64,000 bases of DNA from Karalla daura (Eukaryota; Chordata; Actinopteri; Chaetodontiformes; Leiognathidae). The stretch spans positions 15,468,544 to 15,532,543 of the forward strand of contig CM055207.1 in assembly GCA_029224185.1 (NCBI GenBank). The letters are read 5' to 3'. A program made the translations under genes and the position numbers. Under the pieces are notes generated by a model. It was not told the DNA's origin. It searched no databases and was given only the letters and a program-made list of their open reading frames with translations. Numbering within the stretch: position 1 is the stretch's first letter; every line of letters starts with the position of its first letter. Positions 22,589-35,100 of the stretch are shown here, one piece after another.

Positions 22589-25500
22589 ATGGCAGGCAGC
22601 AGGAGCGGGCTCTTCTTTTTAACAGGCAAGTTTGCTTTTGAAATTGATCAATTTCATTCAACACAACAACAACAACAACAACAACAACAGAGAGCTTGTT
22701 TTAGAACCGGGGCCTTCGTGCTGACAGGGGAAATGCTAAGTCCTTGTTTCAGCTGTTATGGAGTGTGCCCCTGACTAATCGTATGCAGTCATATTTTAGT
22801 GTCGAGGCTTTGTTAAGTATGTCTGACCCCTTGTTTGGCTGGCTGTTTTTTTTTAACATTTCTCCACAGTTTGTGCTGTCACTCTCCTCGGGGCCAATGC
22901 AGAGAACACATTCACCATTCCTGTGGGGAAGATATTCACATACGAGTTGTTGAGAGAGACTTTCCAGAATGACTTTGAACCGTTGTCAAAACTCTATGGT
23001 AGGAGCCTGAGTCACTGTAATCCCCTCTTTATTTCTGGTTAAACAAAATGAACAGGTGCAGATGTCCACAGGGTATATGTCTAACTTTCTGCTCTTTCAT
23101 CTTTTGTGTTGTTAGCTGGACGCTTGTACAATGACCCCATGATTTTTAAATGCAAACAACAGAACTTTCCAGACCTCCCTGAGTGGCTGCGTTTTACTCA
23201 GAGGCATCCTTATGATAATGGCTTCCTGTACGGCACGCCAACCACTCCAGGAAAGAATATAATCGAGGTATGATGTTATCATTTACAGTGGAACCTTTAA
23301 CGCAGTCAACATGCTGCATTTCTGGCCTTATTTTGCTCTTTCGTTGCATGTAATCCCTTGTGTCTCTGTTTCCTGTGTGTAATGGGACAAACATAGATGA
23401 GATTCCTTTGCAGCTCAGGCCCAGACCAATCTGACAGAGCTGCAGTTATCTGACACACGGGTGATAAATGTCGGGTTTCAGCCTCAGAGACAGACACTTT
23501 CTCTTTGAGATGCCTCTTTGAAACAACATTAAATATTCAGGAAGGAGCACGTCTTTGAAGAGGAACAAGGGATGCAAATTTGTGGTGTAGCACTTACATC
23601 TCAATGGAACACAAAGGACTGACACTGGTGTTGCTAATGTTGCTAAACTGCATAGTATTCATAGTCTCACAACAGAGTTACTGCAAATGTGTACTGAATA
23701 CAACTGTAATGTTGTCCATTTGCACGTAAATTAATTATATTCTATATCTATGCCCCACAACACCTAATTTCTTCTCTAAGATTCTCAATCCAATGAACAA
23801 ACCTCAGTGTTCAAACACTCTGGGAAATGTAAGAAAGAGGTAACTAACACAGAAAGAGACCAGGAAAATTTATGAAAAGTGAATTTCATTTCAAGCCAAA
23901 CAGTTGCAGGATGCACAGAGCATCTCAAACTAATGGCCAGCTCATATCTGAGGAGTGGGTGTGTAAAGGTATCAAAAAATGACGGTGACAAAGTTGTGCC
24001 TCCTCTGACAGGTGTTTGCCGTCAACAAGCGCAGCTATGAAACAGCCAGACACTTGCTGGTAATCAAAGTGGTCGCAGGTATGGTTGAGTTCAACCACGT
24101 GACAGATTGCACTGAGGTTCCCTAAGATGATGTGTTGTTGCTCACCACACTGCTGCCGTGTCCTGCAGAGAAGATGCTGCCCTACCAAGCCGAGTTCTTC
24201 CTTAAACTGAGGGACATTGAGAAGGTGCTGCCCTCTTCTGTCCAGAACGAGATAAGGCAGGATCTGCAGAAGCTGTGGAACACAGAGGCCTTGGAGATTG
24301 TCAACATCACCAGTGCCCTCGACCGGGGCGGCAGAGTCCCCCTCCCAATTGCAGGACACTTTGAAGGGTGAACAGAGAGAGGTTTCTGAGTTTAACAACG
24401 TTCCGGTCTTGGAAATAACAGTGCACTAATGAAAATCTGACTCGTACCAGTGTGTATGTGAAGGTGGGCTCCGAGCAGTACTTCTCGACCTGCCTCCTGA
24501 AGGTTCAGGGGCCAGAGCATCAGAGGCTGTGTGCTTCAGGGGGCAAGGTCAAGGTGCCCGGAGGCTGCAACTTCTGCAAAATTCCCACCAACTGCATCAC
24601 CTGGTGCCAGACCGAGCTGGTGAGGCCTCAGCCATCTTTACACCATTTGTCCCCAGATTTGTACCTCTAAAATAAGGGGGAAAAGTAGAGAAAAATGGTG
24701 AATGGTCTAGTTAGATGCAGCATGCCTAATAAGTGATTTCAGTCTTCAGGGATATTTTAGGTGCGCTGAAAGCACATCAACACTTCTGTCTTATCTTCCT
24801 TATCTTTGTGTACTTTTGTTCACAGTTGCTGGAAACAAAGGAATCTCAGTCTCTTTTTCTCTCACTTCCTCCCTACAGTTTGATCTGACCTTGCAGGAGC
24901 CGGCTCCACCCCCTCCCACCATGGGGTCTGGGATTATGGAGGCTGGGGGTGACTTCAACCCTCCTGAGTCTCCCCCGGCCAGAGACTTCTTCCCAGACTA
25001 CATCGTGACAGTGATCGTGCCCCTGATCCTTGCCATCATCCTGTGCATCCTGCTGGCCTACATCATGTTTTGCCGAAGAGAGGGAGTGTATGTACTGTAT
25101 CTTGTGTGACTGGTCTTTCCCACCTGCATTATGGATATGAATGAGTTTTTTACGCCCCTCCTGAATGTCTGAGCAGCTCACCCTGTCTTTAAGGCTGAAC
25201 CCAGATTCCATGTGGGGAAAACTAACTTCAGCTGCTTCAACTGATGTTTTTCCAGTCAAAATATAAGTGAAAATATGAATACATTATGCTGTGTGTGTGT
25301 TATGCAGCTGACACTTCTCTCTCTCTCTCTCTGACAAATCTCTCTCTTCCTCTCTTTGTTTTCATAGTGAGAAAAGAAATGCAAGAACAAACCAGTAAGT
25401 AAACTGGTTGATACCAGACACAATATATTCACATTTTGTCAGTGGCCTTACTGAAGAAGCACATAGTTTCCATGACGCAGTGATTATTGGTTAGCACTGT

Positions 25501-26098
25501 CAGCTCAAAAAAGGATGGATTTGGTCCCTGGGTCAGGTCAAGTGAATATGAAACCTGAGGTTGTCTTCCTCATTCTTCACTTGAATTGTGAAATAAAAAG
25601 ACAAAAGTGGCATGATGTCAACAAAGTGTGACAATCAGAGCGAATGTGTGTCACTCAGTAAACTAACATTTAGACAATGTCCCTCCTCCGTCTGCAGGAT
25701 CCAGCTGTACCATCACCACACCATCCACGGGAACACTGATGAGCTACGGACCATGGCTGGGAACCGTGGCGGCGCCCCGCCCCTATCCACCCTGCCCATG
25801 TTCAACAGCCGCACCGGGGAGGGGGCTCCGCCCATTCACTCTGACAGCCCCAGCATCCCCCTCATCCTTGCCCAGCAGTAAGGAGCCAGTATTCCCAGTA
25901 TGCAGCACTGCAGATCTGCTTGCATCCTCAGACTGTATTAATTCTAACATACACTATTTTTCTCCTGTTTTCACAGTGACCCTTACACTGACACTCTGCC
26001 CAGGTAAAGCTGCTAATGAGATGTCCTTCTCTCTGAGGTATTTACTGCATTATTTCTGTTGACATCTTTTTGTTTATTTGTTTGTTTGCAGGAAGTGA
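22589..26098 (+). CDS. sgca: Alpha-sarcoglycan, complete
   Basis: Single-pass muscle membrane glycoprotein of the sarcoglycan-dystrophin complex, linking dystrophin and matrix at the sarcolemma. Coding exons: 22589-22625, 22870-22998, 23116-23267, 24012-24078, 24169-24367, 24451-24619, 24879-25087, 25368-25394, 25698-25877, 25977-26003, 26092-26098. Total 1203 bases, 400 residues (human 387). The signal peptide is about 1-23, ending ANA. The extracellular cadherin-like region contains LPYQAEFF and ITSALDRGGRVPLPI, with an N-glycosylation site at N174 (N-I-T). The transmembrane helix is about 292-315, followed by CRREG. The cytoplasmic tail keeps HTIHGNTDELR and PLSTLPMFN as in SGCA; SGCE differs there. 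The first intron has a GC donor. The last coding exons add DPYTDTLPRK beyond the human end. The start is the first ATG in a good context (A at -3, G at +4) that yields a signal peptide. Confidence 0.94.
22626..22869 (+). other. sgca: sgca intron 1, non-canonical GC-AG intron with a (CAA)n run
   Basis: The donor reads CAG|GCAAGT, which matches the usual extended consensus of GC-AG introns; the acceptor is CTCCACAG. No GT donor close by gives the required phase. Joining across it gives GTT (Val13) and completes a hydrophobic signal peptide. About six CAA units lie at 22672-22689. Confidence 0.75.
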
Positions 26099-26229
26099 AG
26101 TAAATAAGGGAAGGTCCTATATTTGCAGTGGGAGACTATCCTATCTATTTGTTGTTTTTAATTAAGTAACAGTGTGCGTTTTGCCAAATTGTCGTTTGCT
26201 GCTCAGGATATGCCACATATTTCGCTCAT

Positions 26230-26235
26230 AATAAA
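26230..26235 (+). terminator. sgca poly(A) signal
   Basis: AATAAA 132 bases after the sgca stop, with T/G-rich sequence some 25 bases downstream. It implies a short 3' UTR. Confidence 0.75.
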
Positions 26236-26259
26236 ATACATGAAATGCCAAGCTCTTCA

Positions 26260-26845
26260 GTGTTATTTTCATCACCTAAGCCTGAGTTTGATCGCTTTGA
26301 ATACAGTTTAGAGGAGGTTCCACTACTGCACTGTGAAACCTGACAGCTACAGTTGCTGGGTTGAAGCTTCCTGGAAAAGCAGCTGTTGTTGCCCTTCTCG
26401 TCCAGAAGGGGTCACTTGAATACCTTTTTTCAGTTTGTTTATTTTGGGATCAGACACACATCTCCCCCTCTGTCGACCTTTTTTTCTTTTGTTCACACAA
26501 CCTCGTTCGTGTCTCAATTTTCCCCATTTTTGAGTGATTTTGGAGATAAAATCACGAGCAGCATAAACAGTGCCATTGCTGCTTCTGATTCTCTTTCCAG
26601 AGCCAGATAAGGGTTTTTGACATTGGCCTTGTTTTCACTGCTGCTTGGCAGAAATGCATTCAGTGCAACTGTTGTGGAACAGTTGATTCCTGAACTGACT
26701 TTAACACTGTTCAAGCATCAGAACACGCATGTTCTCCGAAGGTCTCTCAGACTGTGCGCCGCAGCTTCACACCTGATTTCAGTTGCACAACAGTTGCAAA
26801 ACAGGACAGTGAAAACTCCGCCACTGAGTAGACCACTTCACATGC
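26260..26845. other. Short intergenic space between the sgca and col1a1 3' ends
   Basis: About 600 bp of AT-rich sequence between the convergent poly(A) signals. The short frames here resemble nothing I know. I see no feature apart from T-rich patches. Confidence 0.5.
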
Positions 26846-26882
26846 TTTATTTCAGCACCCAAAATAATTAAAAACATCTCAA

Positions 26883-26888
26883 TTTATT
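26883..26888 (-). terminator. Distal poly(A) signal of col1a1
   Basis: AATAAA on the minus strand, about 1.1 kb after the stop codon, with another AATAAA at 26851-26846. Mammalian COL1A1 is known to use more than one poly(A) site; this would be the longer form. Confidence 0.55.
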
Positions 26889-27998
26889 ATACATGTACAA
26901 AATAAGTACAGAATCTCTCTTTTAAACCATGAAAGTGGGTCTGCTTCAAATTCTTTTTTAAGAAACCCTTCGCGAAAGACATCAACAAACAACATAAACA
27001 AACAGGGTGGGAGATTGTGTGCTGTTTTTTTTGTTTTTAGTGAAGAGGAGTTTTCCACAGGGGGCAAACAGACAGAAGGATCAACACTGAACACATGGGC
27101 AGGGAAATGGTACTGAACCAGAGTCACTTGCTTTTATCTACAAAAGACAAGATTGCATGCATTACAATTGCAGTGATCACCCTCTCTCTGGACCTCCTTT
27201 CAAATCAACACTTAAGAAGAAAACAATTGCACTGCATAGACAACAAGACAATGAGTCAATTTAGTAGCACCAAAGGTTCTGCAGGCATTAGTGGCAAAAA
27301 TTACAGTATGATGGTGAGGGTCACCATCAAACACCAATAACTGGACCTCATTGAAATGGTAATAGCACCTTTGAATGTTTTTGATTTCCCCACAATAGAC
27401 TCGTGTAAAATATACCCTTTTCATTTAAGAAAAAAACTGGGGGTGACTTCTTGTTATGAGGTAGCCATCTACGTCTTGCAATGAAGGTGAGCTCTTCTTT
27501 TTGCTTTTGGTTTGGTTTTTTTTGTTCTTTTTGTTTAGTCCCTTTTCAGGTGTTTTTCTTGTGAATTTAGAGTAAGAAGACACTTCACACTTTTTACAAT
27601 TTATTTAACACCAGGAAAATGGTACATATCATTTGTTGTTTTCAATGTCCTTCCGCAGTGGTAGAAAATGGCAAAAGTCACCTGTGTTTCATTGCCTGTG
27701 TGGATCTCTCTTTTTTTCTCAATCTCCAGGGGGAAATTTTACACAAGTATATATTATTTTCTTGTTGCCAGTGGAAACAAAAGATTCTTTTTAAAGTGTC
27801 CTTGTGGTTGGTTTTGGTTGAAGTAGCAGTCCCAAAAACTTCTCATGTTTGGAAAAACATAAACACCGTCTTCAGTAGAGTGGTTTTAAGCATGTGGACC
27901 AATGGCAGCCAAATGAGCATTGAATGCATAGAAAAAAGGATTTAGAGATGACTGCTAGAAAAAAAAACAACAATGTCATGTCCATATTTCTTTCATTT
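26889..27998 (-). other. col1a1: col1a1 3' UTR (inferred)
   Basis: AT-rich sequence between the stop codon and the distal poly(A) signal, without credible coding frames. Assigned by position and poly(A) signals. Confidence 0.6.
27600..27605 (-). terminator. Proximal poly(A) signal of col1a1
   Basis: AATAAA on the minus strand, about 395 bases after the stop codon, followed in the transcript by T-rich sequence. It would give the shorter of two 3' UTRs. Confidence 0.5.
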
Positions 27999-29158
27999 TT
28001 ACAAGAAGCAAACAGGGCCGACTTCAACGCCAAACTCCTGATCAGATGCGCCAACATCCATAGGAGCAATGTCAATGATGGGCAGGCGGGATGTTTTTGA
28101 TGTCTTGTAGTCGATGACTGTCTTGCCCCATGTGCCAGTGTGTGACTGTGGAGAGGAACATAAAGGAGTCAGATACTGACCTGTGCACAATAGTCAGAAT
28201 TGTGCCCCTCACATGTATCCTGAATGCAACTGCCAACGATGGCGCTCACAGGAGGAAACACTCACCGTGCAGCCATCCTCGCTGACGCTGTATGTGAAGC
28301 GGCTGTTGCCTTCGGCTCTGATCTCAACGTCGTTGGAGCCCTGGAGCAGCAGAGCCTTCTTCAGGTTGCCGGTGGCGGAGTCCATGTAGGCAATGCTGTT
28401 CTTGCAGTGGTATGTGACGTTCTGGGAGGCCTGGTTGGACATCAGGCGCATGAAGGCCATCTGGATGCTGACGTCCTCTGGATCAGCTCCATCGGTGCCA
28501 TACTGGAACTGTGTGGTTTGGGTGTGGAGGGGAAAAGACTTAACGGTGCTTCAGGGGGTGTTTTTAGCCATATAGGCAAACTGTTTTCTCCTTACCTGGA
28601 ATCCACCGGTCATGGACTCGCTGAACCAGACGTGCTTCTTCTCTCTGGCATTCTTGCTGAGGTACCAGTTCTTCATGGGGATGCTGGATTCGCTGGGGTA
28701 GATGCAAGTCTCACCAGTCTCCATGTTGCAGTGGACCTTGATGGCATCCAGACCAGATCCCTGGTTGGGGTCGATCCAGTAAGTGCCTGTGGCAGAAACA
28801 CCATACGATTTGAATATGACCTCATTTTCATTTTGAGTTTCATCTCTCAGCTGTATGCAGGCACAGAACACTCACCGCTCTTCCACTCAGGGTGGCACAT
28901 CCTCAGGTCACGGCACATGCGGGCAGGGCTCTTCTGGGTACCATCGGGGCTACGGATCTTCTCCACCTTCTGGGTCAGGGTCTTGAGGGTGGTGTCTACC
29001 TCCATGTCACGATCGCGCATCATGTTGGGGTCATCAGCGCGGTAGTGGCCACCACGGAAGGGATCAGGGGCCTTCTCCTGAGCGGGTGGGCTGATGAAGT
29101 CAAATCCACCACCGGGGGCTCCAGGGGGTCCAGGAGGTCCGGGAGGTCCAGGAGGACC
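27999..29158 (-). other. col1a1: col1a1 exons 48-51: end of helix, C-telopeptide and C-propeptide
   Basis: Exons: 29158-28876, 28786-28596, 28508-28266, 28145-27999. Exon 48 starts with four GPP and one GAP triplet that end the helix. The telopeptide follows with cross-link Lys1192 (QEK) and the procollagen C-proteinase (BMP1) site A1204|D1205. The propeptide drives trimer assembly and chain choice. It has an N-glycosylation site at N1351 (N-V-T) and Cys1245, 1251, 1277, 1285, 1356, 1401 and 1448. The position equivalent to the third of the eight Cys of human alpha1(I) is Ser1268 (TCT, 28757-28755). Confidence 0.92.
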
Positions 29159-32100
29159 CTGTTAAGAGACACCATGCATTAACAAAATACATACATTTCC
29201 CACATATCTGCTCGTACAAGCTTTTGATTAAAGCTAAGACAGTTGTGCAACTCACAGCGACTCCCATCTCTCCATTGCGACCACGAGGTCCAGGGGGTCC
29301 AACAGGTCCAGGCAGACCGTTCATGCCATCCTTACCAGGGGCACCGTTAGATCCAGAAGGTCCCTATGGAACAAAAGCCACAAAATCACTTAATGAGAGA
29401 AAACAACTCTGAGCATTTCATCTTACTATTGTAGTGACATTATATGCATGTGTCAAACTAATACATGTATCTGTTGTTGTGCTGGAACAACTGCACAAAG
29501 TATTTGTATTGTGCTAACATTGCCATGTTTGGAACATCTTACAGTCCTCATTAAGGTGTAAGGTGTAAACAGGTGTACTCACTCTGGGTCCAGCAGGTCC
29601 AGAGGCACCAGCAGGTCCTCTCTCTCCAGCAGAACCCTAAAGGCAGAACAATATGTGAATATATTATATTCAAGAGACCACTGTAAGTTAAAGTATTCTA
29701 TGGGAAGGCAAAAGCTTTGAGATCTGTAGACTCACAGCAGGTCCGGGCAGACCCTGCATGCCAGAGAATCCTCTGTGTCCCTTGTGGCCTCTCTCTCCAG
29801 CCTCACCAGCCTCACCTCTGTCTCCCTTGGCACCAGCAGGGCCCTGAATGATGAAACCAAGAAGTTAGCATCTCAACATAACAATCTCCAGTCCACACTG
29901 CAAAAGAGCACTTTTTCAGAAAGTGTGCATGTGCTATTTATGCATATTCTGTTAAGATGAACTTACAGCAGGACCACGGACACCAGCAGGGCCAGCAGGA
30001 CCAGCAGGGCCAGCAGGACCCTAAAAGGAAAACCAGATAATAAGACCATCAAGAACTTATCTCTAGAGTCGGTTGTTGGATTGAACCACAATTTTCACTG
30101 AGTTGAAGAGAAAGCAAGGGTTTGGCTTACACTCTCTCCACGGTCACCAGTCTTGCCAGAGGGGCCAACAGGTCCAGGGGCTCCAGGAGCACCAGGGGGT
30201 CCAGGGACTCCAGCATTACCAGTCTCTCCACGGTCTCCCTATAGGAGCATATATCCAGTGAAACAGGGCTAGGCTAGGAATCTAATGTCTAATTTTGCAT
30301 TGCAAGGGTTTGCAACTGATAACTCATTAGATGCCTGAGAATCAACCTAGGTCATTGAGAGCATAAAGTTTACCTTGGGGCCAGGAGGTCCATCACGACC
30401 AGGGGCACCATCGTGGCCAGCAGATCCCTGTGCAAGAGCAGCAAGGACAATCCTTACATTATGTTGGGACAGCCACTCTATTGTGAACCGTACTGTAAGT
30501 GTGCATGCTTTTTATTGTAAATAAAATGCTTGATAATATTATCTAAAATTAATGGGTTTTATTTTGTCACATCATTATCGGAATTCACTTTTTGCCGCAT
30601 TCAACCATTACCTCTGTTATCCTATCTACCCTTTAAATTTTGTCATCATGCAAAATACATAATGTATACTGGGTAAAGCCATCTGGTCATTTTAATGACT
30701 ATGCCTTTCAGTTAAAATGACTACGCCATTCAGTTTTGATGAGACTGGGCTGTATGTGCCTTTTGCCTTGCACATTATCTTGTAACCTTAGTTTTGAAAG
30801 GTGCAATAGATTGCTATTTTCTGATCATTGACCAATCAATGCCAAAAACAGCGGAATCATACCTCACGACCAGCCTCTCCAGGAGCACCAGACATACCAG
30901 GGGGTCCAGCGGGTCCTGGGGGTCCACGCTCACCAAGCATTCCAGAAGGCCCCTGCTTTCCAGGCTCACCCTATAAAAAAAGGCAGAGGTCAAATCTCTG
31001 CATGCAGAGGAAAATTTGAAGGAAATAATGATCCTAGAGTGCTTCAGTTTCGTACAAAATAATGAGAACCAGGTTGATGACCAAGATGGTCCATGACATG
31101 CTATTATGCTATTTAGGCCAAGTAAAATTTTAGAAGAATGCATTGTGGTCAAGTTTAATACTCACAGATGATCCAGGCAGACCAGGGAAACCACGCTCTC
31201 CACGCTGTCCGGGGAGACCTACAATACCACGCTGTCCAGCAATACCTTGGGGTCCGGGGATACCAGGGGCACCCTGAGCAGAACAACACAGCAGCCCATT
31301 AGCAAGCCGATATTTAGCAGAGAGTCTGTCGAAAAGCCCTAACAGTGGAGCTAAAAATAGAATGTTTTGGTGGGACTTACAGGGGCACCATCGCTACCAA
31401 CAGATCCCTTCTCTCCACCGGGTCCAGGAGGTCCAGCAGCACCAGCCTCACCAGGGCGACCAGCAGGACCAGTCTCACCACGAGCTCCCCTTGCTCCATC
31501 TTTGCCGACGGGTCCAGCGGGTCCAGCGGGTCCAGAGGCTCCCTGTACACATATAAAGCATTTATGTCATTCAGCCCAGCCGTGAGGGTAACATACAAAG
31601 CGACCAACAGGGATACTTACAGCAGGGCCAGGGGGTCCAACTCTGCCAGCAGGTCCAGGGAAACCAGTAGCACCCTACAGAGAAATGAGACCAAAGAGAT
31701 GAAATCCTGTGCAACTTCAAACAGCATCCATGATTTTGCCGTCACTGTCTGACTCTGCAAAATTAGACACTAATGGAATACTTACAGGAGATCCAGCACC
31801 ACCACGAGCACCTTTGGCTCCAGGAGGTCCAGCAGGTCCCTGTTGGCAGGCAGCATTGGTAAGTGACAGCAGGAAATGCAATTCAATAATTTAGACTGAA
31901 ATAAAGTTAATGCAGCAGTCTCACAGGTTGGTGGGGGTAGGACAGACCGAGGGAGTTTGACCTGATCATTTATCATTGGTGTTTATCACTGTTGTTTTTA
32001 TGGCTATTTATCCATATTGTTTGTGTATAATTGATTTTTTCTACCTCATCGTTGATTGTGTAGTATCTCTATGATATGGTTTTGATATGGCTGTGCCTAA

Positions 32101-35100
32101 TGAATATCCTGAGAAAACCTCCCTGTGGGTTTAGCTTCTTTGTCTGTCTGCATGCTGGAATGGTGGGACTTGTGGTCATACCTGAGGGCCAGCAGCTCCA
32201 ACGGGTCCAGCGGGTCCAGGAGCACCAGCATCTCCCTTGGGTCCAGAGTCACCACTCTCTCCCTTGGCACCAGGCTGACCATCAGCACCCTGCGGGTCGG
32301 AGGGGAGAAGGAGAAACAGTTCAGCATCTGCTGCCATGTCCAGTGACACAAAACACCAACAATTGGCTCAAAAAGGAAATCCTTACAGGAGGTCCGGCGA
32401 ATCCAGCAGGTCCAGCAGCTCCAGTCTCTCCACGCTCACCCTGTCAAAGTAAGAAGAAGGGATTTATGGTCAGAAAGATATGTCAGGCTATACAAATACA
32501 TTTCTTGCGTCGCCTGGTCCATAATCAGATGTATTGTTTGGAGAGGAACTTACAGGGGCACCACGGGGACCAGTGGGTCCAGCAACACCAACAGCACCAG
32601 GCTCTCCCTGAATTCAGAGGGAAGAGAGAGAAGGTCAGTGGACAATATGACAAAAGGGAATACCACAACAATTTTGTGGACAGACATCAATCCCTGACAA
32701 ACAGGTAAACGTATTTGTTTGTATTTTGCCATGATTTTATTTTCAATTATGATGTGATTGCATTAGTGAATGCATATATCACATATAACATATATGTTAT
32801 ATAACATATATAATATGTTATGTTATATATATATAATATACACAATATGCAATTACATTTGGTACATGGTATGTGATGGTGTCAAAAGAATGGTTGGTCT
32901 TACCTTCTCACCCTGAGTGCCAGGGGGTCCAGGGACTCCGATGGCACCAGTCAAACCACGAATTCCATCTTTGCCAGGGGCACCATCTCCTCCCTTGGGT
33001 CCAGCATCTCCCTGAAAGGACAAACACAGTTAAAATCCTCCAGTTTCCTAGTTGAGTTAGGAGTTTTAAATCGATTCTAGCTTTTCGGCAGGTTTTTCAA
33101 GACATAGTCTGCTTCACTATTCCTGTAATTACGTCACATTTTCCTCCAGACAGAGGAATAAAAGAAGAAATATGAAGAAAGTGAAAAAAATGGTGTGACG
33201 CTTACTCTCTCTCCCTTGACACCGGGGAGACCACCAGCTCCACGCTCACCAGGCATTCCCTGCATACCAGGGGCTCCAACACCACCAGGGGCACCACCGG
33301 CACCAGGCTCTCCCTGCACACACACAAAATTAGACACATTTATATCCATTGGTAATATTCAGGAAAATACATTGAGAGGATAGAAAACCTAATCATACGA
33401 ATAATACTACTGCTTCCTACTAATTATGATAACAGATAATTTGTTTTTATGAATGGAAACTATAATTGCAATCAAGTCTTTGCTTTTTTGATTCTTTGTC
33501 TGTTGTTGTATTAGTTCCACTCCTCAGGCAGAGTCCGTTTTTCTACTGTTTGGACCCAATAAAACGATAGATGATGGAAAGCAACACAATGGTAATTTTG
33601 TGGTTAAACCTTCAAATTTTACATCTTAGGGCTTGTGGAAGCAAATTGTTTATATAAGCTAAATGTGACAGGTAACAGTTTCTAATCTATTCTAATGTCA
33701 GTGAATTATTTGATCCCTGGTGAACACTTAAAATATGAGTATCAGAGGATATTTGTGTGGACCAGCATGCAACACACCACATGAAGCAACAAGGGGAATC
33801 ATACGGCATGTCATAATATAACAGCAGAATGTTAGTATTTATTGACATAATCATTGACAGATTTATTGTTTACTGTTACCGTGTACCATACTGTTTTTAA
33901 ATGGGAGGAACGTGTATGTGATCCTGGGTGAAAATGTATGTATTTATGTATCAAAAATATCATATCTTAGAGTTTTTAAAGTATAAATAGCAAAATGTAT
34001 TTTGTAAAACTGAGATTTAATGTTCAAAAACGCTGCCATCTTTACTGAAGGATCAACGTTTTTACCCACCTTGGGTCCATCGTTGCCAGCAGGGCCAGGG
34101 GAACCACGGGCTCCAGCGGGTCCAACAACGCCAGGGGAGCCACGCTCACCAGGGAAACCTCTGTCACCCTGAAGGAGAAGAGAGATTGATTAAGACCAAT
34201 ATTCTCCCTGGATGAATAAAACACAAATCTTTCTGAAATTCAGGAGATACTCACTCTTGGTCCAGATGGGCCAGGACCTCCAACCTCACCAGGGGCACCC
34301 TGAAGAAAGGAGGCAGAAGGGAAGAAGTTCTCATGATGATTTGATGACAGGAATGACACTGAAAACATGAAGGTGAATGATTTCCTGCTCTTCGTACCTG
34401 CTCACCAGGCTTGCCAGTCTCACCAGTAGCACCTTGGGGTCCAGGCAGACCCTGCATAAGGAATCAAAATGCTGTTAGGGTTTAATTGGAGCATTTCGGA
34501 GATAAATCAACAAAGACAAAAGAGAGTACTCAGACAGCCAAGTCCCTCTCAGCATCTACCTGGAATCCAGGAGGACCAGCAGGTCCCTGCTCTCCCTTCT
34601 CTCCAGCAGGTCCCTAGACACAGGAAACAATCGAGTGATGAGACAGCTTGAAAAGAACAGCATGACAATGTTCACCTTGATTTTGTAAAAACAAGTAAAC
34701 GCATTTTAATTCTCAGGGAAGATACATACAGCAGGGCCAGAAGGTCCAGGAGCACCAATGTCACCATCTTTACCAGGGGCACCCTGTAAATGAAAACATT
34801 ACCCCATTATGAACTGTCATCACGCTGCCACTATGCCCTCTGCTTTGTACATTTTTTTAAGATACTTACGACAGCACCAGTGGCACCAGCAGGTCCTCTC
34901 TCTCCAGGCTTTCCAGACTCACCCTATTCAAAAGGACAACATGTGTAAGAGTAGCAAAAAGGTGATCTACTTTTATGTATCTAAGAAAAGTGAAGAGGGG
35001 ATGGTAACTTACACCAGGTCCCTTGGGTCCGGGGAATCCCATAACTCCAGGCTGTCCTCTGGCTCCACCAGGGCCAGGGGGTCCAGGGCGTCCATCTTGT

